DNA of 64,000 bases from Priestia abyssalis (GTDB lineage Bacteria; Bacillota; Bacilli; Bacillales; Bacillaceae_H), in NCBI RefSeq assembly GCF_002019595.1, contig NZ_KV917369.1, positions 90,686 through 154,685 of the forward strand. Reading direction: 5' to 3'. Position numbers and translations under genes: made by a program. A model generated the notes under the pieces. That model was not told the origin of the DNA. It saw only the letters and a program-made list of their open reading frames with translations, and searched no databases. Below are positions 55,512-64,000 of the stretch, piece by piece. Position 1 is the stretch's first letter. Every line of letters begins with the position of its first letter.

Positions 55512-55820
55512 AACGTTGGCTTAAAGTATACATAGAGTACACTTTTGCTGCCGTTCACCTCCATCACAAATCTTTCTATTAGTAAACAATGTATTGTAAA
55601 CTAAATGTTTTAATTTTTCTGAATTTATCAAATATCATCGTATCACGAAAGGGAAAAAATTTCAATTATTTATTCATTCCTTTGGATACTGTATACAATG
55701 AGAGGAAAGCTTTTTTTGGAGTGAAATTAATTTTCTAAAGTAAAGTTGAAAACGTTTTCATTATTTGGGTAAAATAAACGGGAGAATCAAACTCCCCCGT
55801 TTATTTCAAAATATGCATAA
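55512..55820. promoter_or_regulatory. Spacer between gsaB and glutamate synthase
   Basis: The GGAGGTGAACGGC-type ribosome site region of gltA lies at the left edge on the minus strand. The middle is AT-rich with a TTGTAAAC-type repeat (TGTATTGTAAACTAAATG). AAACGGGAG / CTCCCCCGTTT at 55776-55802 is a terminator for gsaB. Nothing else is identified. Confidence 0.5.
55776..55804 (-). terminator. Terminator after gsaB
   Basis: AAACGGG(GG)AG-type stem (AAACGGGAG / CTCCCCCGTTT) with a 7-base loop, followed on the minus strand by TATTTTACCC. Confidence 0.7.
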
Positions 55821-57116
55821 TTATTCGCTTTTCAGCTGACTGAATGCGTGTTCTACGACATTTAATGTATTGGTAATGTCTTCTTCTGTATGCTCAGTTG
55901 TTAAAAACCATGCCTCGTATTTGGAAGGGGCCAAGTTAATTCCTTGATGGAGCATCAACTTGAAGAATTTGGCAAACATCTCTCCATCTGTGTTTTCGGC
56001 TTGTTCATAGTTTCTGACCTTTTCAGTTGTGAAGTAAACCGTTAAGGCGCCTTTTAGACGATTAATGGTAATGGGAACACCGTATGTGTCAGCGTGTTTT
56101 AAAATGCCTGCCTCCAGCATAGCACCTAATCGATCGAGATGTTCATATACGCCATCTTGTTGAAGTACTTCCAAGCAAGCAATGCCTGCTAAAATAGAAG
56201 CTGGATTACCGGCCATCGTTCCTGCCTGATAAGCAGGGCCTAACGGAGCGACTTTTTCCATAATCTCTTTTCGTCCGCCGTAAGCTCCAATTGGAAGACC
56301 GCCGCCAATAATCTTCCCCAGGGCGGTTAAATCGGGTTTAACTCCTAATAAATCCTGGGCCCCTCCATACATGAAGCGGAAGGCTGTAATGACTTCATCG
56401 TAAATCACAAGAGCGCCTGCTTCATGAGTCAAATCATTTACTTGCTGCAAGAAACCGGCCTCTGGTTCGACAATGCCAAAGTTCCCGACAATCGGCTCAA
56501 CCAGCACTGCGGCAATCTGTTCTCCCCATTTTTCGAGCGCTTCTTTAAGTGGTTCGATATCGTTGAATGGAACTGTAATGACTTCTTGAGCGATGCTTTT
56601 AGGAACCCCTGCAGAATCGGGAGTCCCAAGGGTAGAAGGGCCAGAACCTGCTGCAACGAGTACTAAGTCAGAATGTCCGTGGTAGCATCCGGCAAACTTA
56701 ATGATTTTATCTCGCCCTGTATACGCACGCGCAACACGAATGGTCGTCATGACAGCTTCGGTACCCGAATTGACAAAACGAACTTTATCCATGGCAGGCA
56801 TCGCTTCTTTCAGCATTTTGGCAAATGTCACTTCATGGGCGTGTGGTGTTCCGTACAATACACCATTTTCTGCCGCTTGTTGAATCGCTTTTGTAATGTG
56901 AGGGTGAGCATGTCCTGTAATAATGGGTCCGTAAGCAGCCAAATAGTCAATGTATTTATTGCCGTCGACATCCCAAAAATAGGCGCCTTTCCCTTTTTCC
57001 ATCACAACGGGAGCCCCGCCTCCTACTGCTTTGTAAGAGCGGGAAGGGCTATTGACTCCCCCGACTATATGTTCAAGTGCTTCCTGATGGATTTGTTCTG
57101 ACTTGGTAAAATTCAT
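55821..57116 (-). CDS. gsaB: Glutamate-1-semialdehyde 2,1-aminomutase
   Basis: A PLP enzyme that forms 5-aminolevulinate for haem synthesis. 431 residues with [15 protein letters not shown] at the start, CYHGHSDL, the PLP-Asp motif [10 protein letters not shown] and the PLP lysine Lys268 in [16 protein letters not shown]. Bacillus has a main copy (hemL) in the hem operon; this one corresponds by position to B. subtilis gsaB, before bcp and perR. The ribosome site is AGGAGGATTCAAG. It probably has its own promoter in the repeat-bearing upstream spacer. Confidence 0.92.
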   Translation of the reverse strand: MNFTKSEQIHQEALEHIVGGVNSPSRSYKAVGGGAPVVMEKGKGAYFWDVDGNKYIDYLAAYGPIITGHAHPHITKAIQQAAENGVLYGTPHAHEVTFAKMLKEAMPAMDKVRFVNSGTEAVMTTIRVARAYTGRDKIIKFAGCYHGHSDLVLVAAGSGPSTLGTPDSAGVPKSIAQEVITVPFNDIEPLKEALEKWGEQIAAVLVEPIVGNFGIVEPEAGFLQQVNDLTHEAGALVIYDEVITAFRFMYGGAQDLLGVKPDLTALGKIIGGGLPIGAYGGRKEIMEKVAPLGPAYQAGTMAGNPASILAGIACLEVLQQDGVYEHLDRLGAMLEAGILKHADTYGVPITINRLKGALTVYFTTEKVRNYEQAENTDGEMFAKFFKLMLHQGINLAPSKYEAWFLTTEHTEEDITNTLNVVEHAFSQLKSE

Positions 57117-57210
57117 CTTGAATCCTCCTAATTTAAAATATGACTGGTGCTTAAATAGTTTCTTTTTGACTCCATTATTCTAGCAGAATTTTGGTCATCT
57201 TAAAAAACTT

Positions 57211-57416
57211 CTATATAGATCGATTTAGAAAATTCGACATGACCAAAGAACGGCCACGCCGAATTTTCTAGACCTAAGCGGCTGACACCCCCCCTTGCGG
57301 GGTTGGCGCCATCCGCATAGGTGAACCCTTGGGGGCGAATTCAAGTTGTCTAGCTCTCCGATTGTGATGCCCCTCGATGAAATGAAGATGTGTCGAATTA
57401 TTAAGTGGAATATATA
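57211..57416 (-). repeat. Dispersed intergenic repeat, copy 2 (long form, inverted)
   Basis: This is the reverse complement of the repeat at 434-584, with an additional internal GC-rich segment (GACACCCCCCTTGCGGGGTTGGCG... to GGGGGCGAATTC, about 57285-57345). It lies between gsaB and the ABC exporter genes. The spacer 57117-57582 shows no gene otherwise. Confidence 0.7.
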
Positions 57417-57582
57417 TTTAAGGGCTGCCGTAATCAAAAATGTTTAAGTCGATTGTCCGCTCCCCTTTTGTTTTTTGCTGTTGGAGCTAATCCGCTAAAA
57501 GTTTCTTGGGCATAGTATTTGTGAAAGTGGCCGGAGATTGTATAAACTAGTCTTTATGGTTGAAAATCATGGAGGGAATAAC

Positions 57583-58596
57583 ATGCCAAATGCAATAGAA
57601 GTAGAAAATCTGCGAAAAGAATTCAAGTCCTATTCAAGTCGTTCAGGGTTAAAGGGAGCGTTTCGCGATCTTTTTACCCGTAATTATAAAATTCTTCCTG
57701 CGGTTAATGATATCTCATTTACGGTGAGGCAGGGGGAAATGGTCGGTTACATTGGGGAGAATGGGGCGGGGAAATCCACGACCATTAAGATGCTGACAGG
57801 CATTCTAACGCCAACATCAGGAAAAGTGATCGTGAATGGAATGAATCCTCATAAAGAAAGGGAGAAATTCGCCCAGACAATTGGAGTCGTGTTTGGGCAA
57901 CGCTCTCAATTGTGGTGGGATATTGCCGTGCAAGAATCCTTTCGCCTATTGAAGAAAGTCTATAAGGTAACAGATGAGCAATATAATGACCATATGAATC
58001 ATGTCATCGAAACATTAGACATTGGTCCTTTACTGGACAAGCCGGTTCGTAAATTGTCACTGGGCCAGAGAATGAGATGTGAACTGGCTGCCGCATTGAT
58101 TCATAATCCGCCGTTATTATTTTTAGATGAGCCGACCATTGGGTTGGATGTATTGGTAAAATTAAAAATTCGCCAGTTTTTAAAAGAAATTAATGAGAAG
58201 TATAATACAACCATTTTATTGACTACCCATGACCTGTCCGATATTGAAGCTCTTTGTGAACGGGTGGTCATGTTAGATGAAGGAAATATCATTTATGATG
58301 GAGCTCTTCAAGATCTCCGTTCGACTTGGGGAGAAGGAAAGCAGATCGTCTTTGAATTTACAGCTCCTCCTTCTAAAGAACAGCTTACCTTGCTTACGGG
58401 AGACTTATCTGTTGCGTGGATGGCGGGAGAAAGGAAGAATATATGGGTCGCTCATATTAAAAATCAACAAGATGTCATGTCTGATCTTATTGGTCGTATT
58501 GTAGGTCAATATCAAATAAAAGATATTAGCATCAATGAAGTTTCAACAGAAGAAATTATCCGCAACATTTATGAAGAAGGTGCTATTCGTGGCTAA
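57583..58596 (+). CDS. ABC transporter ATP-binding protein (ABC-2/DrrA-like)
   Basis: A 337-residue ATPase: Walker A GENGAGKSTTIK, Q-loop VVFGQRSQLWWDI, signature LSLGQRMRCELAAAL, Walker B LLFLDEPTIGLDV and the switch His in TTHDLSDIEALCERV. The FGQRSQLWWD Q-loop and the C-terminal regulatory extension are typical of ABC-2 exporters encoded with two permeases. The ATG at 57583 has GGAGGG upstream. Its end overlaps the next gene by 8 bases. The substrate is unknown. Confidence 0.88.
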   Translation: MPNAIEVENLRKEFKSYSSRSGLKGAFRDLFTRNYKILPAVNDISFTVRQGEMVGYIGENGAGKSTTIKMLTGILTPTSGKVIVNGMNPHKEREKFAQTIGVVFGQRSQLWWDIAVQESFRLLKKVYKVTDEQYNDHMNHVIETLDIGPLLDKPVRKLSLGQRMRCELAAALIHNPPLLFLDEPTIGLDVLVKLKIRQFLKEINEKYNTTILLTTHDLSDIEALCERVVMLDEGNIIYDGALQDLRSTWGEGKQIVFEFTAPPSKEQLTLLTGDLSVAWMAGERKNIWVAHIKNQQDVMSDLIGRIVGQYQIKDISINEVSTEEIIRNIYEEGAIRG

Positions 58597-59380
58597 GTAT
58601 TTAGAGATGATTCGTATTCGTTTTCTCATGATGCTGGCATATCGGACCAATTATTATAGCGGGATTTTAATCTACAGCATCAATATAGGAGCCTACTATT
58701 TTCTTTGGTCAGCCATTTACGGAGGGAAGGAAGACATACAAGGGTTATCCATTATTCAGATGACTACGTATGTTGCTGTTTCATGGATGGCGAGGGCTTT
58801 TTACTTTAATAATATTGATCGAGAAATTGCAATGGAGATTAAAGAAGGGAAAGTCGCTGTTGAATTGATAAGACCATACAGCTATTTGGGTATGAAAACG
58901 ATGCAGGGATTGGGTGAAGGGATTTTTAGATTAGTATTTTTCTCCTTGCCGGGCATGGTTATTGTTTCTTTTTTATTTCCTGTTGATTTCTCAACAAATA
59001 TGTCTGTCTGGCTTTATTTTAGTTTATCCATTGTGCTAAGTTTCATTATTAATACTCAAATCAACTTATTAACAGGTATTACAACATTCTTTCTGTTTAA
59101 TAATGACGGATTAATTCGAGCGAAACGCGTAGTCATTGATTTGTTTTCCGGCCTTTTATTGCCAATTAGCTTTTATCCTCTTTGGGCGCAGGAGTTTATG
59201 AAATTTTTTCCTTTCCAATCGATCAGTTATATTCCGAGTATGATTTTTACGGAAGGCTTTAAAGGGAATGAAATGGTAGAAGCGCTATTATTCCAAGGAA
59301 TTTGGGCCGTCCTATTGCTGATTCCGGTTCATTTGTTATGGAATGCGGCTAAAAAACGGATGGTTATTCAAGGAGGGTAA
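58589..59380 (+). CDS. ABC-2 family exporter permease 1
   Basis: A 263-residue protein with about six membrane helices (YYSGILIYSINIGAYYFLWS, then VWLYFSLSIVLSFIINTQI and others) and a conserved SYIPSMIFTEGF segment near the C-terminus. I choose the GTG at 58589 because AAGGTG lies 6 bases before it and it overlaps the ATPase stop; an ATG at 58571 is an alternative without a ribosome site. It is the first of two permeases that should form a heterodimer. Confidence 0.82.
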   Translation: MAKYLEMIRIRFLMMLAYRTNYYSGILIYSINIGAYYFLWSAIYGGKEDIQGLSIIQMTTYVAVSWMARAFYFNNIDREIAMEIKEGKVAVELIRPYSYLGMKTMQGLGEGIFRLVFFSLPGMVIVSFLFPVDFSTNMSVWLYFSLSIVLSFIINTQINLLTGITTFFLFNNDGLIRAKRVVIDLFSGLLLPISFYPLWAQEFMKFFPFQSISYIPSMIFTEGFKGNEMVEALLFQGIWAVLLLIPVHLLWNAAKKRMVIQGG

Positions 59381-59383
59381 GAC

Positions 59384-60169
59384 GTGTTTTATTTATCGAT
59401 GTTTGTTCAATATATTGCCCAATACATGAAGACTCGTTTGCAATATCGTGCTGATATGTTTGTAGAAATGTTGTCGGACTTACTGTTTCAAGGAGTCAAT
59501 TTAATCTTTATTTTAGTTGTATTCGGACATACGCAGTTCTTAAATGGCTGGTCCAGGGAAGAGATTATCTTCATTTACGGTTTCTTCTTAGTGCCGTTCG
59601 CTTTATTTGCCTCGTTCTTTAATATCTGGGACTTTAACGAACGTTATATCGTAAAGGGAGAAATGGATCGGATTTTAACACGTCCCATTCACAGTTTGTT
59701 CCAGGTTGTGCTGGAGCGGATGGAATTGGAATCTTTGTTTGGCGCGTTTACGGGAATAGCGGTTATGGCATATGCTTCTTTTAAACTTCAATTAAGTTTT
59801 CATTGGTACGATCCATTTATTTTTATTTTATTTGTAGTAGGAGGCGCGCTGGTGTATGCAGGAATTTTTGTGTCTCTTGCAAGTATAGGGTTTTGGTCAG
59901 ATGCCCGTACATCCATCATGCCTACTATGTATAACATCGGGAATTATGGGCGTTATCCAGTTGATATTTATAATCGGGTCATTCGTTATGTACTCACATG
60001 GATTTTACCTTTTGCCTTTGTGGGTGTTTATCCATCTGCTTATTTTTTAAAGCGGACAGAGTGGTACGGCTATGCCTTTTTAACACCTGTAATGGGATTA
60101 GTATTTTTTATACTTTCGTTTATATTGTGGAACATCGGAGTGAAAAGGTATCGGGGAGCTGGTAATTAA
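59384..60169 (+). CDS. ABC-2 family exporter permease 2
   Basis: A 261-residue membrane protein, GTG start with AAGGAGGGTAAGAC in front, 3 bases after permease 1. Hydrophobic helices include LLFQGVNLIFILVVFG and FIYGFFLVPFALFASFFNIW, plus the family segment MDRILTRPIHSLFQVVLER. The three-gene ATPase-permease-permease set precedes bcp in several Bacillus species. Nothing in sequence identifies the cargo. Confidence 0.82.
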   Translation: MFYLSMFVQYIAQYMKTRLQYRADMFVEMLSDLLFQGVNLIFILVVFGHTQFLNGWSREEIIFIYGFFLVPFALFASFFNIWDFNERYIVKGEMDRILTRPIHSLFQVVLERMELESLFGAFTGIAVMAYASFKLQLSFHWYDPFIFILFVVGGALVYAGIFVSLASIGFWSDARTSIMPTMYNIGNYGRYPVDIYNRVIRYVLTWILPFAFVGVYPSAYFLKRTEWYGYAFLTPVMGLVFFILSFILWNIGVKRYRGAGN

Positions 60170-60288
60170 AACGGGGGAGATGAGTCTAACTGTTTCTGCT
60201 GTGATCTTGCAACAGTTAGTTGTTTTTGAAGCTATATTTCGATACGCTTAACTAGACAATGGATTCATGAAGGGTAGGAGAAGTGAAA

Positions 60289-60756
60289 ATGACAACAGCA
60301 GTAGGACAAGCGGCCCCGCACTTTGAACTGGTGGCACAAACAGGGGAAACGGTGAAATTAACAGACTTTCGAGGGAAGTATGTTGTATTGTACTTTTATC
60401 CAAAGGATATGACGCCTGGCTGCACAACGGAAGCATGTGATTTTCGCGATTATCACGAACAGTTCGCGGAGTTGGATGCTGTTATTCTTGGAGTTAGCCC
60501 GGATCCTGTGGACAAGCATCAAAAGTTTGCAGAAAAACATGGTTTGCCTTTCTTGTTGCTTGTAGATGAAAATCATGAGACTGCAGAGCGGTATGCAGTC
60601 TGGAAGCTCAAAAAGAATTTTGGGAAGGAATATATGGGAATTGAAAGGTCTACTTTCGTCATTGATAAAGATGGGATATTGATTAAAGAGTGGCGGAAAG
60701 TTAGAGTAAAAGGTCATGTAGAAGAGGCTTTGTCTTTTATTAAGGAAGAAAGTTAA
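60289..60756 (+). CDS. bcp: Thioredoxin-dependent thiol peroxidase (Bcp/PrxQ)
   Basis: A 155-residue peroxiredoxin that reduces peroxides using thioredoxin. The peroxidatic Cys and its resolving partner five residues on lie in TPGCTTEACDF; LYFYPKDMTPG and VILGVSPDPVDKHQKFAEKH are PrxQ signatures. The ATG at 60289 follows AGGAGAAGTGAAA. It corresponds to B. subtilis ygaF and sits just before perR, so it could help handle H2O2 made by the amine oxidase, although its location is conserved without that gene. Confidence 0.92.
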   Translation: MTTAVGQAAPHFELVAQTGETVKLTDFRGKYVVLYFYPKDMTPGCTTEACDFRDYHEQFAELDAVILGVSPDPVDKHQKFAEKHGLPFLLLVDENHETAERYAVWKLKKNFGKEYMGIERSTFVIDKDGILIKEWRKVRVKGHVEEALSFIKEES

Positions 60757-60859
60757 GAAGAAAAGGTTTTCAAAAATGGTTATTCGTCTAGAACCTCTGC
60801 AGGTATGCTCACGTACAATATGAGTGTAGGGCATACCTCCTCAGGTGTTAGTATATGGT

Positions 60860-60888
60860 GGTGCGGAATTCTCCGCACCTTTTTTTCT
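60860..60888 (+). terminator. Terminator between bcp and perR
   Basis: GGTGCGGA / TCCGCACC, an 8-bp stem with a 4-base loop, then TTTTTTTC. A weaker upstream hairpin GGTATGC / GCATACC lies at about 60800-60838. The remaining spacer 60889-61019 holds no gene. Confidence 0.85.
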
Positions 60889-61019
60889 TTCTTTTGAACC
60901 AGTCGTAACAAAGAAGCCTCATTTTGAACTTTAAAAAGAGAATGAAAAGGTCTTGTAGGGATACATACTATAGGAAGAATAGAAAAGTTGACAAATATGT
61001 GAATATCCATGTAGACTAT

Positions 61020-61034
61020 TTATAAACATTATAA
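61020..61034 (+). promoter_or_regulatory. PerR box before perR
   Basis: TTATAAACATTATAA differs at one position from the PerR consensus TTATAATNATTATAA. It lies 52 bases before the perR start, consistent with autoregulation known for B. subtilis perR. Confidence 0.75.
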
Positions 61035-61085
61035 AGTAATAATTTATACAGATGGTATTATGATATAGAAATGAGGTGCATGACG

Positions 61086-61526
61086 ATGACTCATCAAGAG
61101 GAATTAAAAGAGGCGATTGAAGCCTTAAAAAGTACGGGGGTCCGCATTACGCCGCAGCGTCATGCGATTTTAGAGTATTTAATTAACTCTATGTCACATC
61201 CGACGGCAGACGATATTTACAAAGCTCTGGAAGGTAAATTTCCTAATATGAGTGTTGCGACTGTCTACAATAATTTACGTGTTTTCCGTGAAGTGGGCAT
61301 TGTAAAAGAGTTAACATACGGCGATTCCTCAAGTCGATTTGATTATGTGACCACACATCATTACCATGTGATTTGTGAAAGTTGCGGTAAAATTGTCGAC
61401 TTTCATTATCCAGGTTTAGATGAGGTGGAGGCGTTAGCTGCCCATATCACAGGTTTTGAGGTTAGTCACCACCGTATGGAAATTTACGGAACTTGTCCAG
61501 AGTGCCGGAAAAAGGAACAACATTAA
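61086..61526 (+). CDS. perR: Peroxide-responsive Fur-family repressor PerR
   Basis: 146 residues. The winged helix [15 protein letters not shown], then [20 protein letters not shown] and [20 protein letters not shown], is followed by metal-site residues ([10 protein letters not shown]) and the structural zinc pairs CESC and CPEC. PerR senses H2O2 by oxidation of iron-ligand histidines and controls katA, ahp and similar genes. The ATG at 61086 has GAGGTG at a 7-base spacing; in-frame ATGs at 61071 and 61080 overlap the ribosome site. It is convergent with ygzB across a shared terminator. Confidence 0.95.
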   Translation: MTHQEELKEAIEALKSTGVRITPQRHAILEYLINSMSHPTADDIYKALEGKFPNMSVATVYNNLRVFREVGIVKELTYGDSSSRFDYVTTHHYHVICESCGKIVDFHYPGLDEVEALAAHITGFEVSHHRMEIYGTCPECRKKEQH

Positions 61527-61570
61527 AAAGCTGATAGCGTTCAATTGGAGCTATCAGCTTTTCTTTTTTG
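61525..61570. terminator. Bidirectional terminator between perR and ygzB
   Basis: AAAAAGCTGATAGC and GCTATCAGCTTTT with an 11-base loop, then CTTTTTT. It overlaps the 3' coding end of ygzB. Confidence 0.88.
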
Positions 61571-61912
61571 TTTTTGGTTGTATTTTTCATCGAATTCTTT
61601 TCCTTCTAGAGAAGGATCAAGTGTTAAAGGCTCTCGGCAATGCATACACATATCGACCCGGCCTAATAACTTCGTTGGCTTCCCGCAAGTAGGACAAACA
61701 ACCTGGGTCGCTTTTGTTGAAAGCATCCCAATCCAAAAATATACTACTGTGCTGGCGATAATACATAATAAGCCAAGTAACATGAATAACGTCATGACCC
61801 ACATGCTTGTCCTGAAAAATACACCGATGTACATGACAATAAATCCGATGAAGATAAGGCTAAGAGCGAAAGTGCGGATTTTATTAATTTTATTTGAATA
61901 CTTTAATGACAT
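61541..61912 (-). CDS. ygzB: YgzB family membrane protein (UPF0295)
   Basis: A 123-residue protein with two membrane helices ([19 protein letters not shown] and [20 protein letters not shown]) followed by a cytoplasmic zinc ribbon (CPTCGKP ... CMHCREP) and an acidic/basic tail. This is the UPF0295 family found after perR in bacilli; the function is unknown. An AGGAGGGTCACAAC ribosome site precedes the ATG. Confidence 0.88.
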   Translation of the reverse strand: MSLKYSNKINKIRTFALSLIFIGFIVMYIGVFFRTSMWVMTLFMLLGLLCIIASTVVYFWIGMLSTKATQVVCPTCGKPTKLLGRVDMCMHCREPLTLDPSLEGKEFDEKYNQKQKRKADSSN

Positions 61913-62091
61913 GTTGTGACCCTCCTAAATTATAACTATAACATAATCCGCTTACAATTTTTAAGATTTTTAATATGGATTGCAGAGAACGCTGGTCAAA
62001 AAACAAAAAGGTATTGTATTCTCGTATGTAGAAATACAGTAGAATGAAGTAAATATACCAAGAGTGGAATTGGTTTTGGAGGAAATGAAAA

Positions 62092-62973
62092 ATGGAAGAT
62101 GTACTGCGCCCAATTTATCAAGAGCGTGCCAGTAATGGAGATACTTTAGGGATTATATTAATTGAGAAAAAGAAATCTGAATCGCCGGTTACAGATAATT
62201 TAGATGCTGTGATCCTAGTCATCGTAAAGGATGCTGAACAGTCTTTATTTGTAAAACATTACCAGTATAAAGATGAGACAGCCGGGTTGTTTGTGGTGAC
62301 AGAGTCATTGCTGCACGATTGGATTTCAAACGGTACTAATCGCAGGGTAGTTGAGTGGCTTTTTAATGGAAAAGTATTGTTTGATCGTAATGAATATGTA
62401 GATTCCTTCAAACAGCGATTACACTCCTTTCCGTGTGAAGATCGGCTAAGAAAGATGGGGATTGAGTTCGCCAAGTTAATTAGACGGTTTATAGAAGGAA
62501 AAGACTTTTATGAGTCTAAACACTATTTAGATGCCTTTAATCACATGGTACATGCGTTACATCACTTAGGGAGATTATCAGTGCTGGAACACGGGTTTCA
62601 TCCTGAAATTACAGTGTGGAATCAAGTGAAGAAGATAGAACCTCAAATTTACAAATTGTACGAGGAGCTTGTAATAGGAGGAGAGTCACTGGAGAAGAGG
62701 TTGGAACTTTTATTTTTAGCAATTGAATTTTTAATTACTGAACGCAAAGGGAGTGGGACTAAGCATTTGGTGAGCTTGTTGGCCCGAAAGTCAGAAGCAT
62801 GGGCTTTTGCGGACATTATCAATCATCCTGAAGTTAAATCGTATGCTATTGACTTAGGAGTGCTCCTTGAGTTTTTAGTTGAAAAAGAAATTGTCTCTGT
62901 ATGTAACGTGGAAACGAAAGGAAAAGGCCTGTATCATCGCTATTATTATGTAGAAACACATAATGAAGAATGA
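62092..62973 (+). CDS. ygxA: Nucleotidyltransferase-like protein YgxA
   Basis: A 293-residue protein starting MEDVLRPIYQERASNGDTLG, with an N-terminal nucleotidyltransferase-like region (DNLDAVILVIV, a divergent active-site strand), a helical middle (HYLDAFNHMVHALHHLGRLS) and a C-terminal wing-like part. It matches B. subtilis YgxA in length and place, directly before an rRNA operon. The function is unknown. The ribosome site is TTGGAGGAAATGAAAA. Confidence 0.88.
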   Translation: MEDVLRPIYQERASNGDTLGIILIEKKKSESPVTDNLDAVILVIVKDAEQSLFVKHYQYKDETAGLFVVTESLLHDWISNGTNRRVVEWLFNGKVLFDRNEYVDSFKQRLHSFPCEDRLRKMGIEFAKLIRRFIEGKDFYESKHYLDAFNHMVHALHHLGRLSVLEHGFHPEITVWNQVKKIEPQIYKLYEELVIGGESLEKRLELLFLAIEFLITERKGSGTKHLVSLLARKSEAWAFADIINHPEVKSYAIDLGVLLEFLVEKEIVSVCNVETKGKGLYHRYYYVETHNEE

Positions 62974-63453
62974 AGTGAACAGTGAGTGTCAAGGGTGAGG
63001 ACATTTTTGATGGGATAGGAAAGCAACTTTGCTCGATAGCGGATAGAGTCCCTGCCGAGTGTTTGTTAAAATCGTTGATAGTTTACTGAAGGGAAAAACA
63101 CGGCAAGAAGAACACTTTATTTTTCCCCCATTCATTACCGGTCAGTAAGATCCTGGCTTTAAAACTTGGAATCATCAGGGAAGCTTAAGCGGGGGATAAC
63201 TGCCTGTAAAAAACAATTAAAGGGACACAGACTAACACCCCCGCGTCCTGCGGCAATGTCTGCCTGACCCGCATCGCGCGGGTCTAACCTTCCATCAGTG
63301 GGGATGAAGCTCCCCTTGATGGAAGGTTCCTTTATCTAATGTTATTGTAATTATGTCATTGAAAATTCAATCTGGCTTTTAAAAGATTTTCCAATGTATA
63401 ACGTAAGTCTCAATGATTAAATCGTATCGTTAAAATATTTTAGTGAGAAAGTG
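62974..63453. other. Spacer before the rRNA operon, with GC-rich hairpins
   Basis: No gene is seen. ACCCGCATCGCGCGGGT (63268-63284) is a short hairpin resembling CCCGCATCGTGCGGG at 12628-12642. It is followed by TTCCATCAGTGGGGA / TCCCCTTGATGGAA (63290-63325), part of the ATCAGTGGG repeat family also at 47216. The earlier part (62974-63230) has no recognisable element. Confidence 0.5.
63290..63340. repeat. ATCAGTGGG hairpin repeat, copy 2
   Basis: TTCCATCAGTGGGGATGAAG and CTCCCCTTGATGGAA arms are followed by GGTTCCTTTATCTAATG, the same tail as after the hairpin at 47216-47248. Confidence 0.55.
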
Positions 63454-63482
63454 TTGACGTTATATTTTTTATGTGATAAATT
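63454..63482 (+). promoter_or_regulatory. rRNA operon promoter P1
   Basis: TTGACG (63454-63459), 17 bases, TAAATT (63477-63482). It lies about 195 bases before the 16S gene, in tandem with P2. Confidence 0.7.
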
Positions 63483-63549
63483 ATTACTTGTCGCTGACGC
63501 GATAGTAACAAATGATCGACACTAGGTTGGTTGAAGATGAAAAAAAGTG

Positions 63550-63579
63550 TTGACAACTAAAACTTGAAAATGTTATTAT
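63550..63579 (+). promoter_or_regulatory. rRNA operon promoter P2
   Basis: TTGACA (63550-63555), 18 bases, TATTAT (63574-63579), followed by a leader with TTTGAAAACTGAACAAAAC (63607-63626), a typical Bacillus rrn leader sequence. Confidence 0.8.
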
Positions 63580-63675
63580 GAAAAAGTCGCTTCGGGCGAT
63601 GTTGAACTTTGAAAACTGAACAAAACAAAAAAACGTCAACGTTAATTCTATTTTATTATGAGCAAGTCAAACATT

Positions 63676-64000
<325 letters not shown>

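Noticed and set aside
61920..61950. A second PerR box before ygzB
   Set aside because: TTATAACTATAACATAA only loosely resembles the consensus and lacks the dyad symmetry seen at 61020-61034.

Overview
The window comes from a low-GC Gram-positive, endospore-forming member of the Bacillaceae (Bacillus sensu lato). The evidence is strong GGAGG-type ribosome sites, spore genes (sspK, sspE, pdaA) and a gene order that follows the B. subtilis chromosome segment pdaA ... yfhD-yfhE-yfhF-recX-yfhH-sspK-yfhJ-yfhP-mutY-yfhS-fabL-sspE-ygaB-ygaC-ygaD ... ygaE-like / gsaB / ygaF(bcp)-perR-ygzB-ygxA-rrn. The last 325 bases are the start of a 16S rRNA gene behind two rrn-type promoters.

Layout. 1-17.3 kb is conserved Bacillus core: RNA modification, DNA repair (recX, mutY), lipid synthesis (fabL), spore proteins and many small family proteins. 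It also holds a cluster of DnaA-box-like sites (2607-2790) and a lipid/peptide-type ABC exporter (ygaD) that appears to start at CTG. 17.7-49.6 kb is an accessory block not found between ygaD and gsaB in B. subtilis. It contains a five-gene oligopeptide-type ABC importer, a ferredoxin-sucC-sucD operon, a phenylacetate (paa) cluster (paaK; paaABCD, an EthD-like gene, two crotonases, an aldehyde dehydrogenase, paaH, paaJ; a third crotonase; paaX; divergent paaY; a nitronate monooxygenase-like gene), a DUF485 plus sodium:solute symporter pair, a two-component system, a second aldehyde dehydrogenase and an exported copper amine oxidase. 49.7-64 kb returns to core: an aromatic-acid-exporter-family protein, a stand-alone glutamate synthase large chain, gsaB, an ABC-2 exporter trio, bcp, perR, ygzB, ygxA and rrn.

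How the accessory block may work (inference). An aryl-ethylamine is oxidised outside the membrane by the copper amine oxidase to an aryl-acetaldehyde, H2O2 and ammonia. The neighbouring aldehyde dehydrogenase gives the aryl-acetate, the symporter may import it, PaaK makes the CoA ester, and the Paa enzymes carry it to acetyl-CoA plus succinyl-CoA, which the linked sucCD could convert to succinate. This parallels the E. coli tynA-feaB-paa arrangement, but with a Cache-domain two-component system in place of FeaR, a detached ALDH in place of PaaZ, and no PaaE reductase. The ferredoxin divergent from paaK is the obvious stand-in to test. A well-formed triple direct repeat with 11-bp period overlaps the -35 region of the aldehyde dehydrogenase/amine oxidase promoter and is a good candidate response-regulator site.

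The spacers carry several dispersed repeat families. The most striking is a roughly 105-bp bipartite element made of two unlike hairpins, present seven times, usually at gene ends, and found in both orders. A 150-205-bp repeat occurs near both ends of the window in opposite orientation.
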